Assembly (NCBI GenBank): GCA_902790325.1
Contig: CADARP010000001.1
Location: 310,001-374,000, forward strand
Direction of reading: 5' to 3'
DNA length: 64,000 nt
Source: Oscillospiraceae bacterium
GTDB taxonomy: Bacteria > Bacillota > Clostridia > Oscillospirales > Acutalibacteraceae
Part shown: positions 18,801 to 26,619 of the stretch, one piece after another
How the letters are laid out: every line of letters starts with the position of its first letter
Position numbering within the stretch: the first letter of the stretch is position 1
Position numbers and translations under genes: made by a program
Notes under the pieces: model-generated
Seen by the model: the letters and a program-made list of their open reading frames with translations, nothing else
Databases searched by the model: none
Told to the model about the DNA's origin: nothing

Positions 18801-20122
18801 CCGCCGACGATGCGCACCGCGCCGATCTCCGTCAGACGGTCGCGCGACTTGGACAGCCCCGTCGTCTCCACATCGAACACGATAAACTCGCCGTCGAACG
18901 CAGTCTTATCGCTGCCGCGCACGACAGGAACCTTGTCGTCGACAAGATAGCCTTCCATGCCGTACAGGATCTTCATGCCTGTTCGGCGCGCAGCGTTCAT
19001 CGCCTCGGGAAATGCCTGCACGACGCCGTGGTCAGTGATCGCAACGGCTTTATGTCCCCATTCTGCGGCACGGCTGATCAGCTTGTCCGCGCCCGCCATA
19101 CCGTCCATGGCGGACATGTTGGTATGCATATGCAGCTCGACGCGTTTGACGGGCGCGTCGTCGGTCTTTTTGATCTTTTGGACGAGCGTGATCGCCTTGG
19201 CGTTGATGACCGACATGTGCATGAAATCGTCGTCGCGGACCAAACCGCGAAGCAAAATCGTCACACCGTTTTTAAGCTCCTTCAGCAGCTCGTCACAATT
19301 TTCCTTCGCTTCAAAGATCTTGACGGAATACGAACTGGTCCGATCCGTGATATTGAACGTGACGATCATGCGGTCGCCCTTTTTCGTCTCTTTGGTCTCG
19401 AGACCGAAAACATCGCCCCACACCACAACCGTATCGGACTGCGGCGTGACGCTGCGGATCGTCTGCGGCTTAGAGCGGATTTGGCTCTGGCCGTAGATCG
19501 CCTTCGCATTCTTGAGCGAGATCGGAAGATCCTCGTACTCCTGCTGCTCTTTTTCGGGCGGCAGCGGTTCCGGCTCCGGTTCGGCAACGCGCAGATCGCG
19601 CACACTTTCGCGGATACGGATGTATTCCTCGTTTTGTGCGTCAACCTTTTTCGTTTCAACGAATTCGACGGCGCGCCGCGTATCGAAACGGGACAGGATC
19701 AGTGCGCTGAGCTTGGTATGCGCACCGGACTGTTCAAGCACTTCCTTGCCGCCATGACTGAGATTCACGACGACGGTATCGCCGCGTTCCTCAAATACGG
19801 CGTCGTTCAAAAAACCGTTTACGGTCGGCACACGCTGCGTCAGCTCAGGCAGGAGATACTGCAGCGTGACCGTGTTGAATGCATCGGCAGGGAAGGCATA
19901 GTCGAAATCGATCGACCGCAGACGGAATACACCCTTGCAAACGGCGATAAAATCAGCGATCGCAGCATAGGGAAACGGCTTCGGAAACCGCGCCTGAATC
20001 TGCATTGTGCGCGCATCGCTGTCGGCAGAAATGGCAAGAAGCTCGCCGCCCCGAAAGGCAGCGAGCGCTTGTGTGTTCTGTATGTATTCCTCAAAGAATG
20101 TTATGAAGTCAGTCGGCTTCAT
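15815..20122 (-). CDS. polC: DNA polymerase III PolC-type alpha subunit
   Basis: At 1,435 residues this is full length for Gram-positive PolC, the main replicative polymerase. Visible order: N-terminal domain, OB fold (about 230-315), PHP domain starting VELHMHTN (331), an inserted DEDDh proofreading exonuclease (FDVETTG, Asp417 and Glu419), the rest of PHP, then the palm with GSRGSVGSSFVAF and the zinc-like CKTC...CPNCG segment. The protein ends QISLFDL, a beta-clamp-binding motif. Its start overlaps the end of gtrA by four bases (ATGA). Confidence 0.97.
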   Translation of the reverse strand: MKPTDFITFFEEYIQNTQALAAFRGGELLAISADSDARTMQIQARFPKPFPYAAIADFIAVCKGVFRLRSIDFDYAFPADAFNTVTLQYLLPELTQRVPTVNGFLNDAVFEERGDTVVVNLSHGGKEVLEQSGAHTKLSALILSRFDTRRAVEFVETKKVDAQNEEYIRIRESVRDLRVAEPEPEPLPPEKEQQEYEDLPISLKNAKAIYGQSQIRSKPQTIRSVTPQSDTVVVWGDVFGLETKETKKGDRMIVTFNITDRTSSYSVKIFEAKENCDELLKELKNGVTILLRGLVRDDDFMHMSVINAKAITLVQKIKKTDDAPVKRVELHMHTNMSAMDGMAGADKLISRAAEWGHKAVAITDHGVVQAFPEAMNAARRTGMKILYGMEGYLVDDKVPVVRGSDKTAFDGEFIVFDVETTGLSKSRDRLTEIGAVRIVGGEVTETFDTFVNPLIPIPQNITKLTGISDDMVCDAPVEDAALRDFFAFCGDAPLVAHNAPFDTGFLQEACKRCDIPYRCTSIDTVPFCRSIYKGLKNYKLDTVAEHLKLPAFNHHRACDDARALAGIFRHLLADAERTLDIHDISQINDSLAGGDVKTLPSYHIIILAKNLVGLKNLYQLITMSNLEFFRKVPRIPKSRLEQHREGLILGSACEAGQLFRAILDEKPHEELLDIARFYDYLEIQPNGNNRFLINSERYPNIRSDADLENLNRRIISLGDELGKMTVATCDVHFLEPEDDIFRAIIMSGQGFADADRQAPLYFRTTNEMLAEFSYLGDETAYQVVVENPNRIADLIERFEPIPKGSFPPHIDGSDEELTRLCWDRVHRLYGDDPPQYVAERLEKELRSIIKNGFAVLYIIAQKLVKNSEDHGYYVGSRGSVGSSFVAFAAGISEVNPLFPHYVCKTCKHSEFIFDGSYQSGFDLPVKDCPNCGTPMFRDGHNIPFETFLGFDGDKSPDIDLNFSGEYQSRAHKYTEELFGSSNVFKAGTIGTLAEKTAYGFVRKYLEQHGTDLPNAEVERLKFGCMGVKRTTGQHPGGMVVVPANKVAEDFTPIQHPADDAGKGTRTTHFDFHALHDTILKLDNLGHDVPTIYKYLEDATGISVMDVDVCDPVLYKLFESPAPLGVTAEDIECETGTLSIPEMGTPFVRQMFMDAKPKTFSDLLQISGLSHGTDVWLGNAQDLIKNGTCTISEVIGTRDSIMTYLIQKGVPNLTAFKIMEIVRKGKAKKLLTPEHIQAMKDAGVEDWYIDSCMKIKYMFPKAHAAAYVIAAMRLAWYKVYKPIEYYSTYMTVRGEDLDTKAIMEGRQAVKRRMAEIRAKGKDATAKEEGTYTSLQVINEAMARGVQFLPVDIYKSDATVYRLEDGKIRLPFSALSGAGGVAAQALQAAREDGRGKYISMEDLQTRANVSKSVITALEEAGALESLPKTTQISLFDL

Positions 20123-20670
20123 TCATTGACCTCGTCAGCGGTTTCGGCGGGCGCATCCTTATGCTTGCGATGGATGACGAAACGGTTGATGGGATAAGTC
20201 CAAGCGGTCGCGAGCGCTGCGACGATCGGCTTGCCGATCACATCGCCAAGCGCCTGATGTCCGTGATTGGCCATGAAGATCTGGAACTGCGTGCCGAGCC
20301 AAGCGGTCATGCCGATGGTGAAGATGACCATGATGATGTAGAGGATCGTGCTGACAAGCACGTTGGAGTCTGCCTTGAAGGTCGTTTTTCTGTTGAGGAT
20401 GAACGCAATAATATAGCCGATGGTGGTGGAGATGACATACGCATAGAAGTAGCCCATGCCATCCGCAAGACCGGTGAAGCTGACGAACTTGAAGAACGCG
20501 TTGTCAGGCATCGGCGCGGTCAGCGAATCTTTAAACACGACGTACTGCAGCAGATAAAAGACGCCGAGTTCAACGATCGTGGACGAAAAACCGACGATGG
20601 AGAATTTGATAAACTTCCAAAGCTCGGCATATTTCTCGGTGAATTTGACTTTTTCTGTGTTGTTGGACAT
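20119..20670 (-). CDS. GtrA family membrane protein
   Basis: A 183-residue protein with four predicted membrane helices and GtrA-like features: FIKFSIVGFSSTIVELGVFYLL at the N-terminus and GYIIAFILNRKTTFKA in the middle. GtrA proteins are thought to help flip lipid-linked sugars in cell-surface glycosylation. AAAGGAAG precedes the start. It lies between a phosphoesterase gene (24-base gap) and polC (four-base overlap); its link to replication is probably only shared transcription. An acidic tail (ADEVNE) ends the protein. Confidence 0.85.
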   Translation of the reverse strand: MSNNTEKVKFTEKYAELWKFIKFSIVGFSSTIVELGVFYLLQYVVFKDSLTAPMPDNAFFKFVSFTGLADGMGYFYAYVISTTIGYIIAFILNRKTTFKADSNVLVSTILYIIMVIFTIGMTAWLGTQFQIFMANHGHQALGDVIGKPIVAALATAWTYPINRFVIHRKHKDAPAETADEVNE

Positions 20671-20694
20671 GATCTATTCTTCCTTTCAAATAAA

Positions 20695-21882
20695 TTACAG
20701 ACGTTTGATAACGATTCCGGCTGTCGTCAGTGCGCCGGCGTCGATCAGCAGTTTATAGTACCAGTCGATCGGCAGGAAAGACGACGCAACGATAACGCCT
20801 ACGCATGCCAGCAGCTTTGACCCGGCGACGACGCCCGCGTCGATCGAGGTCGGCACCTTGTCGTAGAAACCTTTCTGGAAAGGATTGCTGACCTTCGTAC
20901 CGAACAGGTCGCGGTAAGTCACGACGTAGGAATCGTAGTGGCGCACGTCGTTCTCGTTGAACACGATCATGCGGCAGCCGCGCTCAACGCTGTTGCCGTA
21001 CTCGTTAAAGCCGCAGGACGGACCGTAGCCCATGTCGATGCCTTCATACGTACCGATGAAGTTATTCTTGTGGTCGTGCCCGAACATCATGGCGAAAACC
21101 TCGCCTTTTTCACGCATGGCGTCAAATTCGCCGGTATTGATGTCGGGAGAACCGGACGGCTCATAGAGCTTTACGTCGTCGTGCGCGAACGCGTCCTTCA
21201 GCCTGTAATACTTTCCCTTTCTGGTACGGAACGCCTTGACTGCCTCGGGATGCTTTTTATCCACTTCGTCATAGAGGTTATAGATCTCATCGACGGGAAT
21301 ATGCTGGAACACAAAAGAGGGGATATAGCCGCCCCACTGCTCGCGAAGCTTTTCGCGGATGGATCGGTACCACTCGATCATTTCGGGTTTAAAGGAATCA
21401 TATCCGCCTTCCGGCGCGTTGCTTCCGGAATCGAACGCGTACAGGTTCAGCGCGGGACGCGTACCGTCGCTGCCGTAGACCGGGACACTGCATGTGCCCG
21501 GGCCGAATTCAAAGTCTTCTTCGGGGATAACGCAGCTGTCAAACGCGCGGTACATCTCCATCTGCTTTTCCTGTGAAATGCCGACCTGCGGGTCGTGGTT
21601 ACCGAACGTCACGAGGAACGGGATACCGCGACGGTCAACCGGCTCGGTATAGTTGTCAATTGCCTGCTCGACCTTTTTGACCTTGTCACCGGTCAGATAA
21701 GACAAACCGTATCCCTTGATCTGGTCGCCCGTGAACACAACGAGATCCGGCTTTTCTCTATCGAGTATGCCCTCAATCAAACGAGTCGTATCCGGCGTCT
21801 TTTTGCAGATACCGTGGACGTCCGTGATCTGCATGATTTTAAACGTACCGTCCGGGCGGAACTGCAGCTTTTTCTGTTGCAT
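20695..21882 (-). CDS. Calcineurin-like metallophosphoesterase
   Basis: About 395 residues with the five metallophosphoesterase blocks: ITDVHG, VVFTGDQ, TFGNHD, VFQHIP and MMFGHDHKNN, which bind two metal ions. It resembles the purple-acid-phosphatase-like group (Dcr2-type). The C-terminus is hydrophobic (VGVIVASSFLPIDWYY...), perhaps a membrane anchor. The start MQQKKLQ is taken because GGAG is 11 bases upstream; an ATG at 21903 lacks one. A strong promoter precedes it, so this gene likely leads the phosphoesterase-gtrA-polC operon. Substrate unknown. Confidence 0.85.
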   Translation of the reverse strand: MQQKKLQFRPDGTFKIMQITDVHGICKKTPDTTRLIEGILDREKPDLVVFTGDQIKGYGLSYLTGDKVKKVEQAIDNYTEPVDRRGIPFLVTFGNHDPQVGISQEKQMEMYRAFDSCVIPEEDFEFGPGTCSVPVYGSDGTRPALNLYAFDSGSNAPEGGYDSFKPEMIEWYRSIREKLREQWGGYIPSFVFQHIPVDEIYNLYDEVDKKHPEAVKAFRTRKGKYYRLKDAFAHDDVKLYEPSGSPDINTGEFDAMREKGEVFAMMFGHDHKNNFIGTYEGIDMGYGPSCGFNEYGNSVERGCRMIVFNENDVRHYDSYVVTYRDLFGTKVSNPFQKGFYDKVPTSIDAGVVAGSKLLACVGVIVASSFLPIDWYYKLLIDAGALTTAGIVIKRL

Positions 21883-21910
21883 AGGTGTGTCGTCTCCAAT
21901 CATGAAGTAG

Positions 21911-21969
21911 ATTGTGCACACAATACGCACAACCTAATAAATTATATAGAAATCTGCACAAAAGGTCAA
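21911..21969 (-). promoter_or_regulatory. Promoter of phosphoesterase-gtrA-polC operon with operator-like repeat
   Basis: Minus-strand TTGACC (21969-21964) and TATAAT (21946-21941), exactly 17 bases apart. Just downstream an inverted repeat ATTGTG-CA-CACAAT (21911-21924) lies between the transcription start and the gene and could bind a repressor. Confidence 0.75.
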
Positions 21970-22242
21970 GTGCACAGTCTGTAAAATCTGAACGCAAAAT
22001 TTTGGGCAAAATGTCAACAAGACAGAGCGCGATTTGTTATTTACGTATTGACAATACAGATTCGCTTTGATCGTTGTGTGTTTGTGAACCGGCGCTATTC
22101 CGTCATAGAAGGCCGTTTCTCATAATATGCGTTTTTCATCGGCACAACCGTTAGTTTATTGCCATTCAAGAGCTATACCGATCCGGCACAGACAGGCAAA
22201 CGACCTGATCCGTGCCGGATTATTACTATATGCCATGTGTCC
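21970..22242. other. Intergenic stretch without a recognisable gene
   Basis: No supported coding region is seen in the roughly 370 bases between the phosphoesterase and SPFH genes. It holds a 9-bp inverted repeat (22181-22189 with 22212-22220, ATCCGGCAC and its complement) with a 22-base loop. The short plus-strand frames here lack ribosome sites. Confidence 0.5.
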
Positions 22243-22283
22243 AAAAAAGGACGGTACCGTGTTTCCGATACCGTCCGGACACA
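22236..22283 (-). terminator. Terminator after SPFH gene, nested inverted repeats
   Basis: Inner stem GGACGGTA/TACCGTCC (22249-22256 with 22269-22276) followed on the minus strand by TTTTTT. Outer arms TGTGTCC (22236-22242) and GGACACA (22277-22283) can also pair, enclosing the U-tract. Confidence 0.75.
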
Positions 22284-22302
22284 ATTCCTGTGCTTATTGT
22301 GC

Positions 22303-23220
22303 TTATTTCTTCAGCAGTTCCGCAACGCCGGTCGCAAGTCCGGCAACGGACTGCAGCTCGCTGGGGATAATGATCTTTGTGGCCTGTCCGTCGGACGCCT
22401 TCTCAAACGCTTCAAGGCTCTTGAGCGTCAGGAAACCGTTGCCGGGCGCCGCTTCGTTGATCATGGCGATCGCCTGAGCGTTTGCCTTCTGCACCTGCAG
22501 GATCGCTTCCGCTTCGCCCTCCGCCTCGCGGATCTTGGCTTCCTTCACAGCCTCGGCGCGCAGGATCGCAGCTTCCTTCTCCGCCTGCGCGGAAAGGATC
22601 TGGCTTTCCTTCTGACCTTCCGCAACAAGGATCTTGCTGGCCTTTTCGCCTTCGGCGCGCAGGATTGCTTCACGGCGCTGACGCTCCGCTTTCATCTGCT
22701 TCTCCATCGCGTCCTGGATCTCATGCGGCGGGATGATGTTCTTCAGTTCCACACGGTTGACTTTGATGCCCCAGGGATCGGTCGCTTCGTCGAGAATAAC
22801 GCGGATCTTGGCGTTGATCGTATCGCGCGAGGTGAGCGTGTGGTCGAGTTCCAGTTCGCCGATGATGTTACGTAGAGTGGTCGCGGACAGATTCTCGATT
22901 GCGGAGATCGGATTCTCAACGCCGTAGGTATACAGCTTCGGGTCGGTGATCTGGAAGAAAACGACCGTGTCGATCTGCATCGTGACGTTATCCTTCGTGA
23001 TCACGGGCTGTGGGGGAAAGTCGACGACCTGTTCCTTGAGCGAGACGTTTTTCGAGATACGCTCGATGAACGGGATCTTGACGTGCAGGCCGGTCTGCCA
23101 CGTCTCCTTGTAAGTGCCCAGCCGCTCGATCACATAGGCGCGGGACTGCGGCACGACTTTGATATTGGCTACAACCAGGATAACCAGAACGAGAACGAGT
23201 GCAATGATAAAGTACAGCAT
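22303..23220 (-). CDS. SPFH/Band 7 domain protein (stomatin/QmcA-like)
   Basis: A 305-residue membrane-associated protein: one N-terminal membrane segment (2-19), an SPFH domain (about 20-190, with VPQSRAYVIERLGTY and DRINAKI-like SRDTINAKIRVILDEATDPWG), then a charged Ala/Glu-rich coiled coil (about 185-260). Such proteins oligomerise into membrane microdomain scaffolds and often pair with NfeD proteins. AGGAG precedes the start by eight bases. It follows the NfeD gene by five bases, so the two are one operon. Confidence 0.92.
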   Translation of the reverse strand: MLYFIIALVLVLVILVVANIKVVPQSRAYVIERLGTYKETWQTGLHVKIPFIERISKNVSLKEQVVDFPPQPVITKDNVTMQIDTVVFFQITDPKLYTYGVENPISAIENLSATTLRNIIGELELDHTLTSRDTINAKIRVILDEATDPWGIKVNRVELKNIIPPHEIQDAMEKQMKAERQRREAILRAEGEKASKILVAEGQKESQILSAQAEKEAAILRAEAVKEAKIREAEGEAEAILQVQKANAQAIAMINEAAPGNGFLTLKSLEAFEKASDGQATKIIIPSELQSVAGLATGVAELLKK

Positions 23221-23225
23221 GTTGT

Positions 23226-23669
23226 TTACTCCTTTCCTTCAACGGACACAATACATTTTACGCCTTCGATACGTTCGACTGTCACACGCGTTCCCGCCGG
23301 GATAGGGGAGCCGTCTGCGGAACGCGCAGACCAGACGGCGCCGTCTACGAGGATCGTACCGGATGCCGCTGTATTGTCTACGGCGTCCTGCACAACTCCC
23401 GTCCGACCGAGTACACGGTCGGCGTTTGTCGGTACCTTGGTTGTTTTCGTCAGCTTCTTTGCGAGCGGCCGTGTCAGAACAAGCGCGGCGGCGGACACAA
23501 CAGCGAACAGCAAAACCTGCAGCCACAGCGGCGCATGGAAGATCGAGGCGAGCATCGCCACCAGTGCTCCCAAAGCAAACCAGATGGTCACAAGCTGTGT
23601 CGTTGCCGCTTCAAGAAGCGCGAGCACAAGCATCAGTACGAGCCAAATGATCGTCATTTTCCAATCCAT
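23226..23669 (-). CDS. NfeD family protein
   Basis: The 147-residue protein has an N-terminal membrane region of about three helices (4-75) and a C-terminal OB-fold NfeD domain (about 85-145, with LGRTGVVQDAV, GTILVDGAVWSARS and GTRVTVERIEGVKCIV). Short NfeD proteins partner with SPFH proteins such as the one encoded next, perhaps in membrane quality control or raft organisation. The ATG at MDWK is used because AAAGGAGG stands eight bases ahead; an in-frame GTG lies inside that ribosome site. Confidence 0.9.
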   Translation of the reverse strand: MDWKMTIIWLVLMLVLALLEAATTQLVTIWFALGALVAMLASIFHAPLWLQVLLFAVVSAAALVLTRPLAKKLTKTTKVPTNADRVLGRTGVVQDAVDNTAASGTILVDGAVWSARSADGSPIPAGTRVTVERIEGVKCIVSVEGKE

Positions 23670-23699
23670 GGGTTCCACCTCCTTTGCGTGTTCGACGAT

Positions 23700-23728
23700 A
23701 GTTTATCATGTTCTCGGTGCAAAAGCAA
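23700..23728 (-). promoter_or_regulatory. Probable promoter for nfeD-SPFH operon
   Basis: Minus-strand TTGCTT (23728-23723) and TAAACT (23705-23700), 17 bases apart, with TGA before the -10 box. It is 31 bases upstream of the nfeD start. Confidence 0.5.
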
Positions 23729-23853
23729 GTGCGTTCGGATCAAAATAGAGACTGTTTATTCTGCATCCACATCAGAATAGTGTGTTTATTTTGCGGAAAA
23801 AGTAAAGAAATTGAAAATTTTTTCAGAAAAGACTAAACTTTTTCAATCAGATG

Positions 23854-23862
23854 TGTTATAAT
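23854..23862 (+). promoter_or_regulatory. Extended -10 promoter for class A PBP operon
   Basis: TGTTATAAT at 23854-23862 gives a perfect -10 box with the TGn extension. The -35 region is poor, which extended -10 promoters tolerate. AAGGAGG and the PBP start follow within 30 bases. Confidence 0.55.
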
Positions 23863-23890
23863 ACGAATATGTATAAGGAGGATTTTATCT

Positions 23891-26182
23891 ATGAGGGATG
23901 ATTCGCTGTTCGACAATAACTGCATGCAAACGGCAGGACCGAATGTACAGCCGAAAAAAAGCAAGAAAAAGCGCAAGAAGAAAAAGAAGAAGCACACGTT
24001 CCTTTCCGTAGTGCTTGCCTTCTTTTTGATCTGTTTTTTGACGGGATGCGTCGTTGCCGGATATGTGCTGACGAACGCTTTCCTTGTCATCGGCGGCGAT
24101 CCGGTCATCAGCCTCGAGGACGAAAAAACGAACCAGAATCAGACCTCCTTTATATACGCATTTGACGAGAACAACAAGCCCTACGAATACATGCGCCTGC
24201 ACGGTGAGATCAACCGCATCTGGGTCGACTACAATGAGATTCCGAAGGATCTGGTCAATGCATTTATCGCATTGGAAGACAAGCGTTTCTACTCGCACAA
24301 GGGCGTCGACTGGTACCGTCTGGGCGGCGTAATTTCCTCGCTGTCCTTTGAACAGGGCGCATCCACCATCACGCAGCAGCTCATCAAAAACATCACCGAT
24401 CACCGCGAGGTGACCATTGTGCGTAAGTACAATGAGATCCTCAGCGCGCTGAATCTCGAAAAGAATTATGACAAAAAGGAGATCATGGAGGCTTACCTCA
24501 ACGTCGTGTATCTCGGCAGCGGATGCTACGGCGTGAAAACTGCCGCGGAAACGTATTTCGGCAAAGACCTGAACGAACTGGATCTCGCCGAATGCACCGT
24601 GCTCGCTTCGATCACCAAGGCGCCGTACTCCTTTAACCCTCTGTACAACCCCGAAAAGAACAAATCGCGCCAGAAGTACTGTCTCGATATGATGCTTGAG
24701 CAGAACTTCATCACGTACGCGCAGTACAACGGCGCGCTGGCCGAGGACGTCATTCTGACAAACGACCCGCGCTATGTCGAGACCAAAGAAAAGAAAGCCG
24801 AGAAGGAAGAAGAACAGTATCAGAACTTCTATGTCGACTTTGTCATCGATCAGGTGATCTCCGACCTTGTGTCCCAATACGGCTACACACGCTCGGAAGC
24901 CACCAAAATGATCTATTACGGCGGTCTGCACATTGACTGCGCTGTGGACCCCAACATCCAGGATATCCTCGAAAACGTGTATTCCACGCGTTCCGCTTTC
25001 CCGAATCCTCACGAGACCGATACCGAGGATCATCCCGCTGTACAGTCCTCCATGACCATCATGGACTACCACGGCCGCGTTGTCGCAATCGTGGGTCAGG
25101 CGGGTGAAAAAGACGGCGTTCGCTGCCTCAACCGCGCGGCGGACTCTCCGCGGCAGCCCGGTTCGAGCATCAAGCCGCTGTCCGTGTACAGTCCGGCTAT
25201 TGAAAAGAATGCCATCACATGGTCGACCTACATCAAGAACCAGGCGATCGCTTTCGACGGCAAACTCTGGCCCAAAAATGTCGACGGCTCCACGAGCGGT
25301 TCCAGCCGCACCGTGCAGTACGCGCTGGAAGTTTCGCTCAACACGGTTCCTGCGCGAATCGTCTACGACGGTATCCTGCCCGGCGGCATCTCGACTTCGC
25401 TCGATTACCTGACCAATCACTACCATCTCAAGCACGTCGACATGACCAACGACGCTTCGCTCCCGCCGGTTTGCGTGGGCGCTATGACGTACGGCGCGAC
25501 GACGCTTGAAATGGCGGCAGCCTATGCGACGTTCGGTAACGGCGGACTGTACTATAAACCATATGCATACTATGAAGTACGCGACAGTTCCGGTCAGGTG
25601 ATCCTGCCCAAACAGGACCCGTCATTGAAGACCAAGATCACCAACCGCGATATTGCAGGCGAGCGGGCAATTTCGGACGACACGGCAGACGTCATGTGCG
25701 AACTGCTGCAAACCGTGCCGATCTCGAGCTACGGAAGCGGCTATACCGTGCAGAAATTCCCGGTCATGTGCAAAACCGGTACGACGGACGAGGATATGAA
25801 CCGCTGGTTCTGCGCCGGTACGCCGTATTATGTCTGCTCGATCTGGTACGGATATGACCTCGCCAAAAATATGCATACGACCGTCAATCCCTGCGGACGC
25901 ATATTCCTTGACGTTTTCAGCAAGATCCACAAGAACCTTGACCCCAACAAAACCTTCCCCAAGAGCGGCAAAACCATTAAAAAGGCGTTCTGTTCCCGGA
26001 CGGGTCTGCTTGCGGGCAAGTACTGCGGCACCGGCGGCTACGGCTGGTACAAGACGAGCGATCTGCCGAAACAGTGCAGTTCCTGCACGGCAAGTGTTTC
26101 TTTCGAGGACGCAGTCAAAGAAGAAGCCACAAAAGCGGCTGAATCCATCAACAACATTTTCAGTCTTTTAAGACCGGATTAA
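23891..26182 (+). CDS. Class A penicillin-binding protein (PBP1A-type transglycosylase/transpeptidase)
   Basis: The 763-residue bifunctional wall synthase has a lysine-rich cytoplasmic tail (22-34), a membrane anchor (37-60), a GT51 domain with catalytic Glu129 in EDKRFYSHKGVD and QGASTITQQLIKN, and a transpeptidase domain with Ser425 in SSIK, an SLN triad near 482 and KTGT at 628. It polymerises lipid II and cross-links peptides at the outer membrane face. AAGGAGG precedes the start by nine bases. It leads a plus-strand run with ruvX, a VanZ-like gene, cwlD and radA. Confidence 0.95.
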   Translation: MRDDSLFDNNCMQTAGPNVQPKKSKKKRKKKKKKHTFLSVVLAFFLICFLTGCVVAGYVLTNAFLVIGGDPVISLEDEKTNQNQTSFIYAFDENNKPYEYMRLHGEINRIWVDYNEIPKDLVNAFIALEDKRFYSHKGVDWYRLGGVISSLSFEQGASTITQQLIKNITDHREVTIVRKYNEILSALNLEKNYDKKEIMEAYLNVVYLGSGCYGVKTAAETYFGKDLNELDLAECTVLASITKAPYSFNPLYNPEKNKSRQKYCLDMMLEQNFITYAQYNGALAEDVILTNDPRYVETKEKKAEKEEEQYQNFYVDFVIDQVISDLVSQYGYTRSEATKMIYYGGLHIDCAVDPNIQDILENVYSTRSAFPNPHETDTEDHPAVQSSMTIMDYHGRVVAIVGQAGEKDGVRCLNRAADSPRQPGSSIKPLSVYSPAIEKNAITWSTYIKNQAIAFDGKLWPKNVDGSTSGSSRTVQYALEVSLNTVPARIVYDGILPGGISTSLDYLTNHYHLKHVDMTNDASLPPVCVGAMTYGATTLEMAAAYATFGNGGLYYKPYAYYEVRDSSGQVILPKQDPSLKTKITNRDIAGERAISDDTADVMCELLQTVPISSYGSGYTVQKFPVMCKTGTTDEDMNRWFCAGTPYYVCSIWYGYDLAKNMHTTVNPCGRIFLDVFSKIHKNLDPNKTFPKSGKTIKKAFCSRTGLLAGKYCGTGGYGWYKTSDLPKQCSSCTASVSFEDAVKEEATKAAESINNIFSLLRPD

Positions 26183-26187
26183 GGACT

Positions 26188-26619
26188 ATGATTATTTTAG
26201 CAGTAGATCTCGGCGACAGCCGAACCGGCATCTCGGTCTGCGACAAGCTGGAAATGCTCGCGTCTCCGGTGACGGTAATTCATGCGCGCTATATTCCCGA
26301 CGTACTTCGGAAGACGGCGGAGATCGCCAAGGAGCGCAGCGCCGAGCAAATTGTGGTCGGCTATCCGAAGAACATGAACGCCACGATCGGCGAACGCGCG
26401 GAGAAATGCGCGGCGTTCGCAAAGGAATTGGGAGAGATCACCGGAATCGAGACCGTCCTTTGGGATGAACGGCTGACGACGGTGAGCGCTCATGCCGCGC
26501 TCGATAACACAAAAACATTCGGAAAGAAACGTAAGGCCATCATTGACAGTGTTGCTGCCGTGATGATTCTGCAATCTTATCTTGAACACAGGAGAATCCA
26601 TCATGCCGGAACTGTATAG
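26188..26619 (+). CDS. ruvX: Holliday junction resolvase-like RuvX (YqgF)
   Basis: A 143-residue RNase H-fold nuclease with the YqgF blocks ILAVDLGDSRTGIS (catalytic Asp7), IVVGYPKNMN, LWDERLTT and the C-terminal IIDSVAAVMILQSYL. Members process pre-16S rRNA ends and may act on DNA junctions. It lies five bases after the PBP gene and overlaps the next gene by 17 bases, indicating cotranscription. In Firmicutes this gene more commonly sits with alaS and mltG, so the PBP neighbour is a local arrangement. Confidence 0.93.
   Translation: MIILAVDLGDSRTGISVCDKLEMLASPVTVIHARYIPDVLRKTAEIAKERSAEQIVVGYPKNMNATIGERAEKCAAFAKELGEITGIETVLWDERLTTVSAHAALDNTKTFGKKRKAIIDSVAAVMILQSYLEHRRIHHAGTV

Noticed and set aside
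16337-20197. Two open frames of over 600 codons antisense to polC
   Set aside because: They are shadows of the polC frame: rich in His, Arg and Val without domain structure, whereas polC is full length with all motifs.
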